Assembly (NCBI GenBank): GCA_037447655.1
Contig: JBBHKE010001156.1
Coordinates: 16,811 to 80,810 of the forward strand
Direction of reading: 5' to 3'
Source of the DNA: Zygnema cylindricum
Taxonomy: Eukaryota > Streptophyta > Zygnematophyceae > Zygnematales > Zygnemataceae
Length of the DNA: 64,000 nucleotides
Both the position numbers and the translations under genes were made by a program. Below the pieces are notes generated by a model that was not told the origin of the DNA, searched no databases, and saw only the letters and a list, made by a program, of their open reading frames with translations. Shown here piece by piece: positions 21,480 through 33,002 of the stretch; within the stretch, counting starts at the first letter, position 1, and each line of letters opens with the position of its first letter.

Positions 21480-22760
21480 CCCCCCAGATGGTTGAGAAGG
21501 ATGGGTTTGTACGTAACGACCTGTTACAAATCCGAGGCCTAAGACAAATGAGAGAGATTAAGGGTCCATGACACGACTGAAAAAGATGCAACTCTGTTGT
21601 TCTTTGAGACCATGGGTAGCCGTAGTGTTGGGAAGGAAATTCATACGGTGTTCCCGTTCTGTGGCTGTAGGTTCATCTAGGCCGCCTGTATGAATATTTA
21701 TGAGCAGGCTGGGCCCATCACCAGAGAAAGCGTAAGAGTGTGGATAATACACTAGAGTGGGGAGAACTTTGAGTGGTTGGCCTGAGACGTTAATGTTGTA
21801 ATTCGGCGGGTGATCAGGCTGTAGACAAGTTTGGACTTTGTGAAAAGGAAGAAGTGCAGTCTGAATATCTGTAAAAGGGTGTGACACAAAGATTTCCTTC
21901 TCTAAGGCATCCAATATCAATCAAGTTACTCCATTTAGATCGGACCCGATGAGCTAAGGACCCGTGGCGAGCGACATCAATGATAAGAGGAGGACCAATT
22001 AATGCTTTTATACGTTTGTAATCAGCTAACATTGTAGGTCGAGGATCGTTATAGGCTGCCACTTTTTCCAAAAAATATCCCAATGGTCGATCGAATGATT
22101 GCAAAAAATGCATGATGCAAAGTAATTCAAAGAATAATTTAGTGCGAGGGTTAGCTAAGCCTAGACCTTTGCCTGCTCATGACATTCATTGACACTCTCA
22201 ACCAGCAAAAAGAAGATCGATTGATTCCACATCGAGAAGGTGTTGGTTGGTTATCAAACGAATATCTTGAGCTAAGGCTGTATGCATGTGAGCAAAGGCA
22301 GATTTAGGGAAAAGATGTGGATATTGTCCGTGTAAAAGTTTACAGTGATGTGTTTGGGCTTTTCGAGCTAAATGGTCAGTGTCAACTGAGTAGTAGTGCT
22401 TGATAAGTAATCCGTTACGAAGGCATGAGAGTAGAGAGGTACCTATGCCTACGAATAGGTCTAAAATGACTAGACAACATGATGAGGTTTGACCTGAATT
22501 GGTTTCCAATTAATGGGAAGAAAACCGGAAGGATCTACAGAAACAAGAGGAAGAGGTGGAACCCGCGATAAAGGAATCTGAACTGTGTGTTGGTAAATGT
22601 GATCAAACTCGCGATAATATATAATAAAACCTGGATTATCGAAGAATTCAGGCAAAGAAGGACTGTCGGGCAGAATTTCCTCTGCGGAAAGAGAATGAAA
22701 TTTTTTAAATCCCACCGAATTTTTGAAATAAGCAGGGACAGATTGGGCTGCATGAGCCAT
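21480..22760 (-). pseudogene. C5 cytosine-DNA methyltransferase domain carried by the gypsy element
   Basis: Minus strand. Motif I reads LVILDLFVGIGTSLL (canonical DLFxGxG, SAM binding) and is followed by YYSVDTD. At motif IV the frame gives IDLLFAG, a stop, ECQ, two more stops, then AGKGLGLANPRTKLFFELL. This matches the catalytic Cys loop and the following conserved AGxxxGxxxxR block. FLEKVAAYNDPRP occupies the ENV position (motif VI), and LAHRVRSKWSN the motif VIII position. After a frameshift near 21,915, EPTATEREHRMNF and LKEQQ correspond to the C-terminal motifs. The stops lie where TGG or CGA codons are expected, consistent with deamination of methylated cytosine. It is placed between protease and RT, in the same orientation. 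It is inactive now; the family transfers methyl groups to cytosine C5. Confidence 0.85.
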
Positions 22761-22847
22761 AATGGGTATGGGTTCGTGTGCCGAAATTAGAGAGAGACAG
22801 ATTTTCTTTTCCGGATAATAGGTAGGACGGTAGGAAAAAGTCTGATC

Positions 22848-23260
22848 CTACATATCAACGCCACCTCCTACTATGAAAATCACATCTTGCCCCACTAAAC
22901 ACTCGTAATCACTACATTTGGTGACCAACGCGTGAGCACGAACTTCCGCAAAATCAGATTCTGTACCATTTTGAAACCTAAAACAGAGTGGATCCTTCGT
23001 AATGCCCAAAATGGTTCGGTTGTTCCCTCTGAGGTGAGTAAACACGTGGAAGTGGACTGAAATTTATCAGCTGTCAGACCTAGTTTCAGTGCAAAAGATG
23101 ACCCCAAAATAATTGGTTTTCCACCGGTGTCCATAAGTGGTAATGACGGTATGACACCATTGACTGAAAACGCACCCTTCCCATTATCTAGAAAACTGAT
23201 GTGTGGGACAAGTGAACTACGCTCGTCGGTAGAGATAGGCCTAAGAGGGTTAAGATTACG
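22848..23260 (-). pseudogene. Gypsy aspartic protease
   Basis: PLMDTGGKPIILGSSFALKL holds the D-T-G active-site triad. The later SDYECLVGQDVIF matches the retropepsin C-terminal hydrophobic-Gly-x-Asp block. The two halves lie in different frames. It continues from gag without a clear boundary. Confidence 0.75.
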
Positions 23261-24608
23261 GTTCATTTGTAAAGCCTGTAATGCTACAAATGGGATGGAT
23301 ATGACCGTAGTTTTTAGGTTGGGTGAATCGGAAATAATAGTAGACAAAATACATAATCTTTCCTTAACCCTATGGCTATCATGAAGAGAGCGGTCAAGAA
23401 TATTGAGTGCTTCAGCCGTGATGGTGGAAGCTGTTTCGGGCGAATTGGTTGCGGTTTCTTTGGAAAATGATAATGGTAGACGTGTGCTAGATTGTTTACC
23501 CTTGCGATTGTGATCAACTGTCCCCTTGTCAAACGTGGTTGCCCGCTTTTGAATGGTTAAATCTCGTAAAACTCGACCACCTAGCGTGGGAAGGTGGACA
23601 ACTGTAGGAGCCATACCAGTTAGGTGAGTCGGCGGTTTCATTTGAGTGATAAGGGCTGCAAACTGGTCTTTGATCATAGCGACCATTTGAGTTTGCATTT
23701 CCTCTCTTTCTTTTTCTCTTCGAGACACTTTAGGTGGAGAGTATTTTTCTGGCTCTTTAACTGGTTGGACTACTTTGGCAGATTTAGCCGGTATGCCACC
23801 ATTTCGAATCTGATTTTGATATGAAAATCTAGGGTTTTTTATATGACAACGATACACAAAGTGCCCGGTCTGCTTGCAGTGTGTACAGGTCGCAGATTTA
23901 TCCGGGCACATCTGAGCATCATGCCCGGTCTTCCCACATCCAAAACAAATCTGATTCGATGGTTGATTTGGTGGGGTCCCCATGGTTGGGACCCTTGTGG
24001 GCCGATTATTTGGCCCCAAGTTACGAGGATTTAAGGAATTGAAAGGGTTAGGTTCTTTTTGAGGGGCTTTTGGTCGATCGTGGGTCTCCCCCCAACAATT
24101 CGTCATCTCGTATTCTACAACGTATTGAGCTGCCTGGTCGAACCTAAATTTGAGACCGTATGTTTGGGTAAGATGGCTTTGAATAAATTTCTTTGACTCG
24201 ATAGGAAACCGTCTAACAAACTTTTGGACATCTTCGGCATCTGATATCAAATCGGGTAATGTCTCCCGCAAGGTCTTCATGCGGGCTCGTAAAGCGGGGG
24301 CAGTTTCGCCCGGTTTACGCTAAAAAATCATTAATTCTTTAACTTGGTCAGGATTTTGCATGCGATACTCCTCTTGTAACAAATTAAACATTATCGTGAG
24401 AGGGTCTTGTAACGGAATAGTTATCCCGGGTCGTGCCGGGATGGCGGCTCAGGCTGCAATGGCGTATTGGTGCGGAACCTCCTCCTCAGCCGGGTAAAGA
24501 ACATTGCCAAGCGCATCTAAGACCTCGGGAATAACAGCTTGATACGGAATTTCTGCTTGACCTGTGACCTCATGAGTACTAGCAAACTATGGAGAATGTT
24601 CAGTCATC
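23261..24608 (-). pseudogene. Gypsy gag with two zinc knuckles
   Basis: The frame starts MTEHSP at about 24,608 and meets three stops before 24,290. The capsid-type helical region (YRMQNPDQVKELMIF, then LRETLPDLISDAEDVQKFV) leads to two CCHC knuckles, CFGCGKTGHDAQMC and CTHCKQTGHFVYRC. These are nucleocapsid RNA-binding modules. A basic linker and the protease follow in frame down to about 22,895. Confidence 0.85.
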
Positions 24609-24795
24609 GTAAGTATGCCATCATACTTGCGGGAATATAAGGTAAGGGCGGACCCACGAAGGAAACGCCAAGAAGGGAGAAAACGACACGCATGTCAAAT
24701 CTATCTTGATAACGGAAAGCTAGATCTCGCATTTCAGTGTCGAATAGCGTTCAAAAATGAGATAAACTCATAGTACCCTTCATTCCGGAAAAGCA
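24609..24795. other. Junction between gypsy 5' end and copia A
   Basis: Short unassigned stretch. The gypsy 5' LTR and primer site should be here but are not recognisable, so one or both elements were truncated at the join. Confidence 0.4.
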
Positions 24796-26726
24796 AACGA
24801 AGTCAGTAAAAATCAGATTTGAGTCAGAAAATTCCGATGACATTGAGCTTCCTAACTATCCAGGTTTTAGAGAAGATGACATTCTTGCAAGTACAAATCA
24901 GACTGAAAAGGACTCGGCTGTGGAAACTCCAGTGACAACTCTTCCCGAAGCGGAAGACGTGGTGGAAATTGATTCGGAATCAAGGGATAGGGGAGAAGCC
25001 GAGTTTGTTCGAAAGAATCCACGAGAACCATCTATTCCGGCCTCAGATTTTGAGGGGTGGAGGAGAAGTAGCAAAAGACTGCAAGAAAAACAGGTTAATA
25101 ACAAGGTAACTAAACTATCTCATCAAGAAGAACCTCAAACTTATGGAGAGGCGATGACTTGTCTAGAAAGAAGCCGGTGGAAGACAGTCATCAATGAGGA
25201 GATGGCTTCAATCATGGCGCCGATACTTGGGAGCTGGTGGACTGTCCACCTAACCGAAAACCAATCGGTTGTAAGTGGGTATTCAAAGTAAAACTGAACC
25301 CATATAACACAATCGAGCGCTACAAGGCCAGATTAGTGGCAAAGGGATTTACACAAAAGGAGGGAATTGACTACGAGGAAACCTTTGCCCCGGTGGTCAG
25401 ATTTCCCTCCGTCCGCATACTTCTTAGTTTGGAAGCAGCGGAAGACATGGAAGTGCACCAGATGGACATCAAGACAACCTTTTTGCATGGAGAATTGGAA
25501 GAGGAGATCTTCATGCGACAACCCGAAGGTTTTGTGGAGGAAGGAGAGGAGAGTAAGGTATGCTGGCTGATTAAATCTCTTTATGGTTTAAAACAAGCGC
25601 CTCGACAATGGAATAAGAAGCTTGATGAGTTTCTTACCAGTCTGGGATATATTCGGATCAGCTCAGATCACTCAATCTATGTTTTCGAAGATGAGGAAGG
25701 TTTTATATTTATTGCAATTTATGTTGATGTTTTGCTTGTTTTAAGTAAATCAATCGAAAAAATTAATAAACTGAAAACCGATCTTAAGGGGAGATTTGAA
25801 ACGAAGGATATGGGAGAAGCAAAATATATTTTGGGAATTCAAGTAGAGAGAGACCGAAAAAGGAAAATTATAAGACTGACTCAAAAGGAAGCAATAGGGA
25901 ACATGCTTGAAAAATTTCAAATGGATAAAGCTAATAGTTGTACAACTCCAATCGAGTTGAAGAAGGGAAGTGAGGGGAGTGAGGAAGAAGGAGTCATAGT
26001 CTTAGACGAGGAATTATCTCCTGATGAACAGAAGTTCATGCAGACTATTCCTTTCAGGCAAGAAGTGGGAAGTCTAATCTATTTTATGAATTGTACCCGG
26101 CCGGATTTAGCTGCAGCTGTAGGAGTGCTGAGTAGAAGTCTAAATGCTCCCACTAAGAAAGATTGGGAGGCAGCTAAGAGAGTCCTTAGATGTTTGATAG
26201 GAACTAGGGATCTATGGTTGCATTTGGGTGGGGAGAATACTGACATCACTACTTGGAGTGATGCAGATATGGTGATGCTCCGATGAGGAGATGCACTTTT
26301 GGATATGTATTATATGTGGGTGATGGGGCTTGCTGTTGGAGTAGCACACAGCAAAAGGTTATTGCTCAGTCCACCATGGAGGCTGAGTATATGGCCTCTT
26401 GCTCTACTGTAAAAGAATTGATGTGGGTCAAGTCTTTGCTTGGTGAGCTTGGTCACCTTAAGAGTGGTGTGCAGAAAATATTTTGTGATAATCAGGCAGC
26501 AATCGCTATTTCTGCCAATCCTAAACATCATTTTAAAGCCAAACACATGGACATCAGACTCAGCTTTGTTAGAGAGAAAGTAGAAAAAAAAATAATCAGT
26601 TTAGAGTACAGACCAGATAGTGAGATGGTAGCAGATATAGTGACCAAACTTGTGCCTTCCCCAAGCTAATTTTCTGCAGGGAGAAGTGTGGTCTGAAATT
26701 AAAGATTGACTAGAAAATAAGGGGAG
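24796..26726 (+). pseudogene. Copia family A, 3' half of pol (RT, RNase H)
   Basis: It begins in the linker after integrase (VKIRFESENSDD; element C has the comparable IRIRFESESEE). RT covers 25,237-26,270: YKARLVAKGFTQKEGIDYEE, QMDIKTTFLHGELEEEIFM, SLYGLKQAPRQWNKKLDEF. The catalytic box reads YVDV instead of YVDD, so a metal-binding Asp is lost. RNase H follows after a frameshift at about 26,283: STMEAEYMASC, FCDNQAAIAI, HHFKAKHMDIR, ending EMVADIVTKLVPSP. A polypurine tract (AAATAAGGGGAG) and an LTR follow. Gag, protease and integrase are missing: the element is 5'-truncated at the gypsy junction. Confidence 0.9.
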
Positions 26727-27765
26727 TGTAGAAACTAATGGTTTTAAAGTATTTTCTGGGTCTGAAAAGAAATAAAGAAGCCGAGGCAGTCTACCTCTAA
26801 CTTCTCTCTCCAACTCTCAAACTTGTCGCAGTCACTGAGAAATTGGAAAGGGAGCTAGAGCCATGGCTACCTAGGCTATCCAGAGGTTTTTATATTAGTT
26901 AGGGTTTATTTATTTAAAAAGTATGTGCCGGCGACAAGAATTGATCCTTGTACCTACCGGCCGGCAGACAGGAAATAGCCGGTAGCCTTAGCCGTTAAGT
27001 CTAGCAGTAGTGTTACGTAGTATATAGTTTGATATTTATTTAAATATTTATACGTACGATAAATCATTTAACTGTAATGGATTACGGGATACATAGATCC
27101 AGTAATATATAATGTACGAATTACGGTACGGACAAAAATCAATACCGCGCATTTGTTTCGTAATTGAAACAAATACCGCGCATGTATTTATTACGGCTAC
27201 GATTAAATCCGAATTTAATCGGACGGCCGGGATTAGCGCCGAGATCCCGGAAGAAGATTTCGGCGGTTTGTGGCCATCGCCACATCGGATGACACGTGGC
27301 GAAATTACATTCGATCGTGGAATCTCCGGAGATTATGGCACCGAATTCGGATATGACATGTGTCGACATTTGGGCCATGTTGTACAATGTTCGTACATAA
27401 AGTACACTGGCAGCTGTACTTTTACGTACGGAACAGTATTTTGATTGGTTCCGTATATCAGTAGATAGAGTTTGTGAGAGAGATAGGACTTAGAAAAATT
27501 AGGAGATAGGACCCTCTCTCCCAGAGAGCTTCTGTACAAAAGGTCAACTTTGACCCTCCGTAACTTACTGCTCCGGGGAGCAAATTCAGAGATTCTTTTT
27601 GCTATCGACTTAGGGGAGTCTTGCCTTCACAGGGGTGCAGGTGGTCAGAGCTTTTGTCTGCCAAGGTGGCAGTTATTTTTACTGAAACACAAAGGGGTCA
27701 GGATTATCCTAGAGGTTTCTTAGAAGTTGTCCACTCTGAGGACTTATGGAGGTCTCAGAGTTTCA
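26727..27765 (+). repeat. Family-A 3' LTR
   Basis: It starts TGTAGAAACTAATGG right after the polypurine tract and ends GGTCTCAGAGTTTCA. It aligns along its length, in inverse orientation, with the solo LTRs at 30,711-31,783 and 48,711-49,740. Contains the antisense tRNA-like block (about 26,935-27,005) and the GCGCATTTGTTTCG inverted repeat at about 27,145-27,183. Its end falls inside a pogo-like transposase codon run. Confidence 0.9.
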
Positions 27766-28520
27766 TCCACTAATTTGCACCATGATAGTCGTGGATTCAC
27801 CTCCTCCGGCAACGTCGGCATACTTCACCACATCATCCCCTCGAAACCCCAGAGTCTTTCGATTATTGGTGTTGACGATCATGTGAGTTTCGTCCATGTT
27901 TTCCATGAGGTCTTCGTTGAATATTCTTGGTATACATGCGCCGCCAAAGCGAAACAAACTCTGTTTTTTTTAGTATATGTCGTTAAGTAGAGAATAAAAA
28001 GAAAACAAAACACAAAAAAAAAAGAAACATCATTATACTATATTCGTAATGGAAAGAAACTCACCCGATTCAAACCCTTGCTTCAGAACACCCATGTGGA
28101 AGGCTACGATACGCTCAATGTATACCTCTTTCTCGGGACTACATTGTAGTTTCCCCTTTTGTACACGCACACCGATGTTGTACCTCTCTAAACACCTTTG
28201 CACCCACCTTTTATCGATGATATTTTGGACCCGTCATTGTTGAACCATTCCGGGCCGTACTCTTTGCTCTTTTCTCTTGTTATGTCCCTAGCGATGTCCC
28301 TGAGAATAGTGGTGGACACCTTTATACCCGATTTCTTAAAACGTTCAAAATCTGAAAGTAACTCCTTGTATATAACAGTGACCTAAGTGGCTTCCTTCCT
28401 TCCTCGTCCCGGCAAAGTCTTGGTAACCGCCACCGATCTCGTCCCAAAACTAGAAGTGGAGAATATCCGGGTTGTCTCTCGGAATATGTCAAGCGTGGAC
28501 TTCCTCTCTACCCACCATCG
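27766..28520 (-). pseudogene. pogo-like transposase, N-terminal and first catalytic part
   Basis: Exon 1 (about 28,520-28,065) holds RDIARDITREKSKEYGPEW and, after a frameshift, RWVQRCLERYNIGVRVQKG, a CENP-B-type helix-turn-helix. A GTGAGT donor at 28,064 and a T-rich acceptor ending ACAG before 27,960 bound a 104-bp intron. Exon 2 reads NMDETHMIVNTNNRKTLGFR then KYADVAGGGE; the Asp of NMDE is the first catalytic residue of the DDE triad. An in-frame TAG is present near 28,380. The gene is cut within the exon by the family-A LTR at 27,765. Confidence 0.75.
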
Positions 28521-28629
28521 CTTAGACTTTTGGTACCCTGTAAACAATAAATAACGTCAAAAGATAAAATGAGTTTCTTTAATGAAAAACCGTATAACAA
28601 ATTGAAACAATTCTAAAAAAAAACGAAAA

Positions 28630-28805
28630 TATTCGGCGACGAAGTGTTGCTGTCGCAGATTCACCGACGACGGAAACTTGTCGTAATATCTGCGAAGTTA
28701 TTTTTTTTTCATAAACACCGTTGATACGTAATCAGTTGCCGACCACCGATGTGAAATCCTCACTTCATCAACGAACCAGCGACGACCTTGTCTCGTCGTT
28801 AAGCC
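28630..28805. repeat. Subterminal palindromes of the pogo-like element
   Basis: GGCGACGAAG...CGTCG and GCGACGACCTTGTCTCGTCG motifs lie upstream of the transposase, like the array at 12,545-12,735. They mark this element's 5' end. Sequence from there to about 29,040 shows nothing else recognisable. Confidence 0.55.
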
Positions 28806-29043
28806 GGGAAAGAGAATTATCAAACACAATGGCGACATCAGCAAAACCAAATCTATGACTTAAAGTCAAATTTACATGCATTCGGTGAAAAAAGTGGAGA
28901 GAAATATGAAATTCACACTTGTATGATAAATAAAATAAAAACAACAAAACATTGTGGCACGCAATGTGGGCTGAGGGCTAAATCGGGATACCTCTCTTTC
29001 GAATGAAGACCATGAAATTGACCCTCGTCATCTCCCATCAACG

Positions 29044-29928
29044 TCACCTAATGCCAGCAAGCTCTTGAGTTAGATTATTAATTAGGCGGCGAACCACGCT
29101 CATCGCTATTTTTTGAGCCTTCAAACGCCGATTGAGATTTTGAACTTCATTCCTCAATTGTTCTACTTCCGGTGGTGGGGGGGGCTCATCGACATGTGGG
29201 ACCCTCGGAATTTCCCATAGATACATACGCCTCACTTGCACATTTCGGAAGCGTTGTTAAACCGCACTTCGAGCCACTAAAAATTTGTTTAGCTTCGAAG
29301 TACAAATTGCACAACGTAGAATGGTAAATAACCATGGGTCCGAAGGGTGATAATGTCGCATTAATTCCGGCACATCTATTTTGAATCCAATCGGTCGACG
29401 TACAATCTATGCGAAATGTTCATCATTAGAATGGAAATGCCTAATGTATGGGAAATTTGACTTATGGTTGTATGATGCGATGTACATCCATGCTGGGTGG
29501 GCGGGGACATCCGGAGGGATGTCAAGAATTTGTGGGACAGGGTTCAACCACCGGTCAATAGGCCGAGCATCCCCATAACGCCAATAGCCTGACCAATCCT
29601 CGACCGAGATGTAATGGGTAACCGTTGGTCGGAAGGCATCTATGGCCTCATCTCCGACGGGAGGAAGGAAAAACCAATCGGGTTTTTCCTCTCGAATTAC
29701 CACATCACGATCGAACGGAGTTTGGGGTCCTAACATCGCCACGAGAGCTCTATCACAGTTGTGTGATGGTGGAAAAGCGACAAGCTCGTCTTCGTCTCTA
29801 TATTCTTCCTCCATGTGTCTCTCCGAGCTCTCCGAAGATTGCTGCTCCGAGGTTGAGGGATCGTCGTCGTATTTCGTCACTGAAATGTCTGATGATTTGG
29901 TTTCTTCCAGTACTTCCTCCTGTTCCAT
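29044..29928 (-). pseudogene. Unknown ORF family X, copy 1
   Basis: I do not recognise a named family. The frame has an acidic Ser/Glu-rich N-terminal part, then KPDWFFLPPVGDEAIDAF, YWRYGDARPIDRWLNP and ILDIPPDVPAHPAWMYI. After breaks near 29,400 and 29,270 a coiled-coil-like segment follows (EVEQLRNEVQNLNRRLKAQK). Copies at 33,812 and 47,303-50,357 share the order acidic region, PDWxFxPP(V/I)G, DVPxHPAW, LLRHYHP-type block, charged C-terminus. Multiple copies beside retroelements point to a transposon-borne gene. Confidence 0.6.
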
Positions 29929-29929
29929 A

Positions 29930-30710
29930 TCCTCTTCCCATTCCTCTATTGGCTCGCCCGACGCGGTTCTTAAGGGTTCGTATTCTTCGTCTACTCCCTT
30001 TCCCCCTTCTACTTTGCGGACACCTTATTCGTCTGCTCTAATCCTTTCATCCGGTAACTCCCCTCCGGCACACTTCCCCTTACTACCCTCTCTTTTTTCC
30101 TGTCCCTTCCCTCACCACCGCCTTTGTTTCCTCCATCTCATCTATTTCAGCACCCGATTCCTCCCCCTCCCTCAAAACCAACTCTATTCCAGCCGTTCCC
30201 TGCCATCCTCTTTCGGTTTCACCCTATTCCTCAACACTCTTCCGGTAGCACCCATTTCTCTCTATAAGTTCTCCCCTATAGGTATATGACCCCCCATCTC
30301 GAATGCCGTTGGAAGTGGACGATATCGCCACCGAATGGCAGAGCGAAGTCGTTTGAATGGTCGTCGGCCGCCCTCCATTGAAAAATATATATTGGTTAAC
30401 AGGATAAAATCAAATACACAGTAGACGGAGACAAAAAAATACCCTAAAACACGCACTTCTACTCGGGCCTTCACTCAGATTATCCAACTGTAAACGTAGT
30501 CCATTGTTCACACTTGGAAAATTAAATCGTTGTTCCTAAGACTTATAACCCGACATTCAAGCGATAACAAATTGTTGTCGAGCGTTCGACTGTATTCGAG
30601 TTTCCCAATAGTGAATCGAGGAAATAGCATCGTGGTACGCGAATTACATTCAAAAATATCAACGTTGAATTCTCTGAACTAATGTTGTTGGTGGTTTAGT
30701 CGAAACAACG
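29930..30710. other. Region upstream of X copy 1
   Basis: Low-complexity C/T-rich sequence (about 29,950-30,290), then a short minus-strand frame (30,377-30,262, MEGGRRPFKRLRSAIRWRYR) that could be the basic N-terminus of X copy 1. Nothing else is supported. Confidence 0.4.
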
Positions 30711-31783
30711 TGCAACTCTCAGACCTCCATAGGTCCTCAAAATGGACAGCTTGCAAGAAGCCTCTAGGATAACCTTGACCCCTTTTTGTTTCAGCAAGAA
30801 TAACAACCACCCTGGCAGACAAAAATTATAAAGACTTTCACCCTTGTGAAGGCAAGACTACCTTGAGTCGATTACAAAAAGAATCTTTGAATTTGCTCCC
30901 CTGAGCAGTAAGTTATGGAGGGTCAAAGTTGACCTTTTGTACAGAAGCTCTCTGGGAGAGAGGGCCCTATCTTCCAATTTTTTTTAAGTCATATCTCTCT
31001 CTAAAACTCTATCTACTGACAGACGGCACCAATCATATTACTATGCCGTACAGAAAGGTACAGCTGTCGGTGTACTTTTTGTACGAATATTGTACGACAT
31101 TGCCAAAAAGTCGATACATATCATATCCGGATTCGTTTCCGTAATCCCTGGAGATGTCGAAATCCAATGTCGTGGTGCCACGTGTCATCTAATGTGGCAG
31201 TGACAATAAACCGCCAAAATCCTCTTTTGCGATCTTGGCATTCTATCCGGCCGTCCGATTGAATGTCGATTTCAATCGTAGCCGACATAAATATTTGCAC
31301 GGTATTTGTTTCTCTGTCGAAACAAATGCGCGGTACTTGTTTCTTATCTGTACTCATAATCCGTACTTTTTATAACAGGCTCTATGTATCCCATATATAG
31401 TTGCCATTGAATAAATTAGCCTACATGATAACGTTTATATACTTATTAATCCCTATATCACTTACCACTAGTCCTAGACTTAATGGATGAGTCGACCGGC
31501 TATCGGCAGCATTAACTAACCGCTGGTACCACGATCAAATCGTAGGACCGACAACTCTCCTTTTAGTAAATCAACTACTTAACTACCCGTAAATCAACTA
31601 ATCTATTAATCGTAAATCTCTGGATAGCATAGGCAGCCATGGCTCTAGCTTCCTCTCCAACTTCTCAGTGACTGCAACAAGTGTGGGAGTTGGAGAGAGA
31701 AGTTAGAGGTAGACTGCCTCGGCTTCTTTTTGTGCATTTCATTTTAGACCTAGAAAATACTAAAAGAACCATTAATTTCTAGA
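30711..31783 (-). mobile_element. Solo LTR, family A
   Basis: A full-length inverse copy of the A LTR without internal sequence. Flanks CAACG (30,706-30,710) and CGACG (31,784-31,788) agree at four of five bases, a likely aged target duplication. Solo LTRs arise by recombination between the two LTRs of an element. Confidence 0.85.
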
Positions 31784-32402
31784 CGACGAACCACTGTCGT
31801 CCGTCATTCGGACTTTCGACCTAACGAGGTATCCTCATCCATTCAATTAGTTTGTCGTACCCATCATTGAAGCGACGGCATGATGTCGTCCCATACACCG
31901 CGACAAAGACACGTCATCGCTAGTACGTTGTCCCCATAAGGAAATCGCCAGACACGTGGAAAATAATACTAAAAAATAACAAAACAATGCATACTAGTCG
32001 ACAACATACAAAACCACGCACTAATGGAGAGTTAGTGATAAGTTAGTGTATAGTTTGAGAGAGAAAGATGATGTTAAAAAATAATACTGTACAAATAAGT
32101 TAAAAGAACAACAAAATTAAAATATAACAACACATTGTGAATGGGAATAATAACACAAAAGAAAGGATGAAACAAAACCATTTAATAAGTGGGAGAACGT
32201 TTGGTTGAAATGGCTTACTTCTACCGTACACTACTGTAAAATTCTTGGGGATCTTCCCTATGGTGCTTGGAATGAGTTTAGATGAGCCGTTATTTTTGCA
32301 GTCCTTCAGCATCCAGTTTATTACTCGCGTCCGTGTTGCTTTAGTCGACACGTGTTGAACTTTACGGTGGGAGACACGACCTCTCGTATGGGTTGAGGAC
32401 AC
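31784..32402 (-). pseudogene. Internally deleted pogo-like element (tentative)
   Basis: GACGACGAACC...GTCGTCC and GCGACGGC...GTCGTCCC palindromes at 31,784-31,935 resemble the pogo subterminal repeats. A short minus-strand frame (32,402-32,180; TRVINWMLKDCKNNGSSKLI) could be a transposase N-terminus, but I cannot match it firmly. No DDE residues are visible. Confidence 0.35.
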
Positions 32403-32505
32403 AAAAAAACCTTCACAATGGACGCCAAGTCTACTGAGGTTTCTACATCTGCCTCACTCTCTACCTCGTTCGAAAATGCGTTTTCCTCGTCGTTCCTCTC
32501 ATTTT

Positions 32506-32988
32506 TGTAAAAGAGGCAACGATACACCACAACACGTTACAGTGCACAGCGGAAAACACCAAGGATCTTCTCGTATCAAGAGTAGGAGTACACAGAACTC
32601 ACAGACAAGGTTGCGCTTTATTACTTGAAAGAGAGTACAAGGTTGCGCTAGCTGTGTAGGTCTACTTCAGATCTGCCATTCACTAGGTCTACTCGACTAT
32701 TTAAACTAGCTAACTGCTAGTCAACCTAGTACTATACAGCTGTACACGTGGACGTTCATGGTCAACCGAGATCTATCCAAAACTTCCTTCTAAAACTATA
32801 CAGCTCAATCTACACTCTGCGGCGTTGCTATGTTGCGCTGCTACGCTGCTGCGCTACTAAGTTGCTATGCTGCGATAGTCTGGAATCGCAGCTGCGCTGT
32901 TTTGGAATCGCAACTGCGCTGCTCGGAAATCCCAACTATAGCAGCCTAGCCCTAGCCACTAAGTACCCAATTCTGTAACCCAGTTACA
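32506..32988 (-). mobile_element. Chromovirus LTR in inverse orientation
   Basis: TG...CA-bounded 483-bp sequence, the reverse complement of the LTR at 35,132-35,635. It includes the GCGCAGC/GCTACGCTGC-type repeats near 32,815-32,940. It directly precedes the integrase remnant at 33,003 but points the other way, so a rearrangement or independent insertion is implied. Confidence 0.8.
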
Positions 32989-33002
32989 TATCACAATTCT
33001 TT

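Larger units (their letters stand above)
14700..24608 (-). mobile_element. Ty3/gypsy relic encoding a cytosine methyltransferase, split by element D
   Basis: Minus-strand order: gag with two zinc knuckles (24,608-23,700), aspartic protease (about 23,250-22,850), C5-MTase (22,760-21,480), then RT and RNase H (16,990-15,425). A complete copia element (17,018-21,275) interrupts the relic between the MTase and RT. Its exact GACAT duplication shows that the two sides were once contiguous. Integrase and 5' LTR were not found. Numerous TGA/TAG stops show it is dead. Both outer borders are approximate. Confidence 0.8.
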
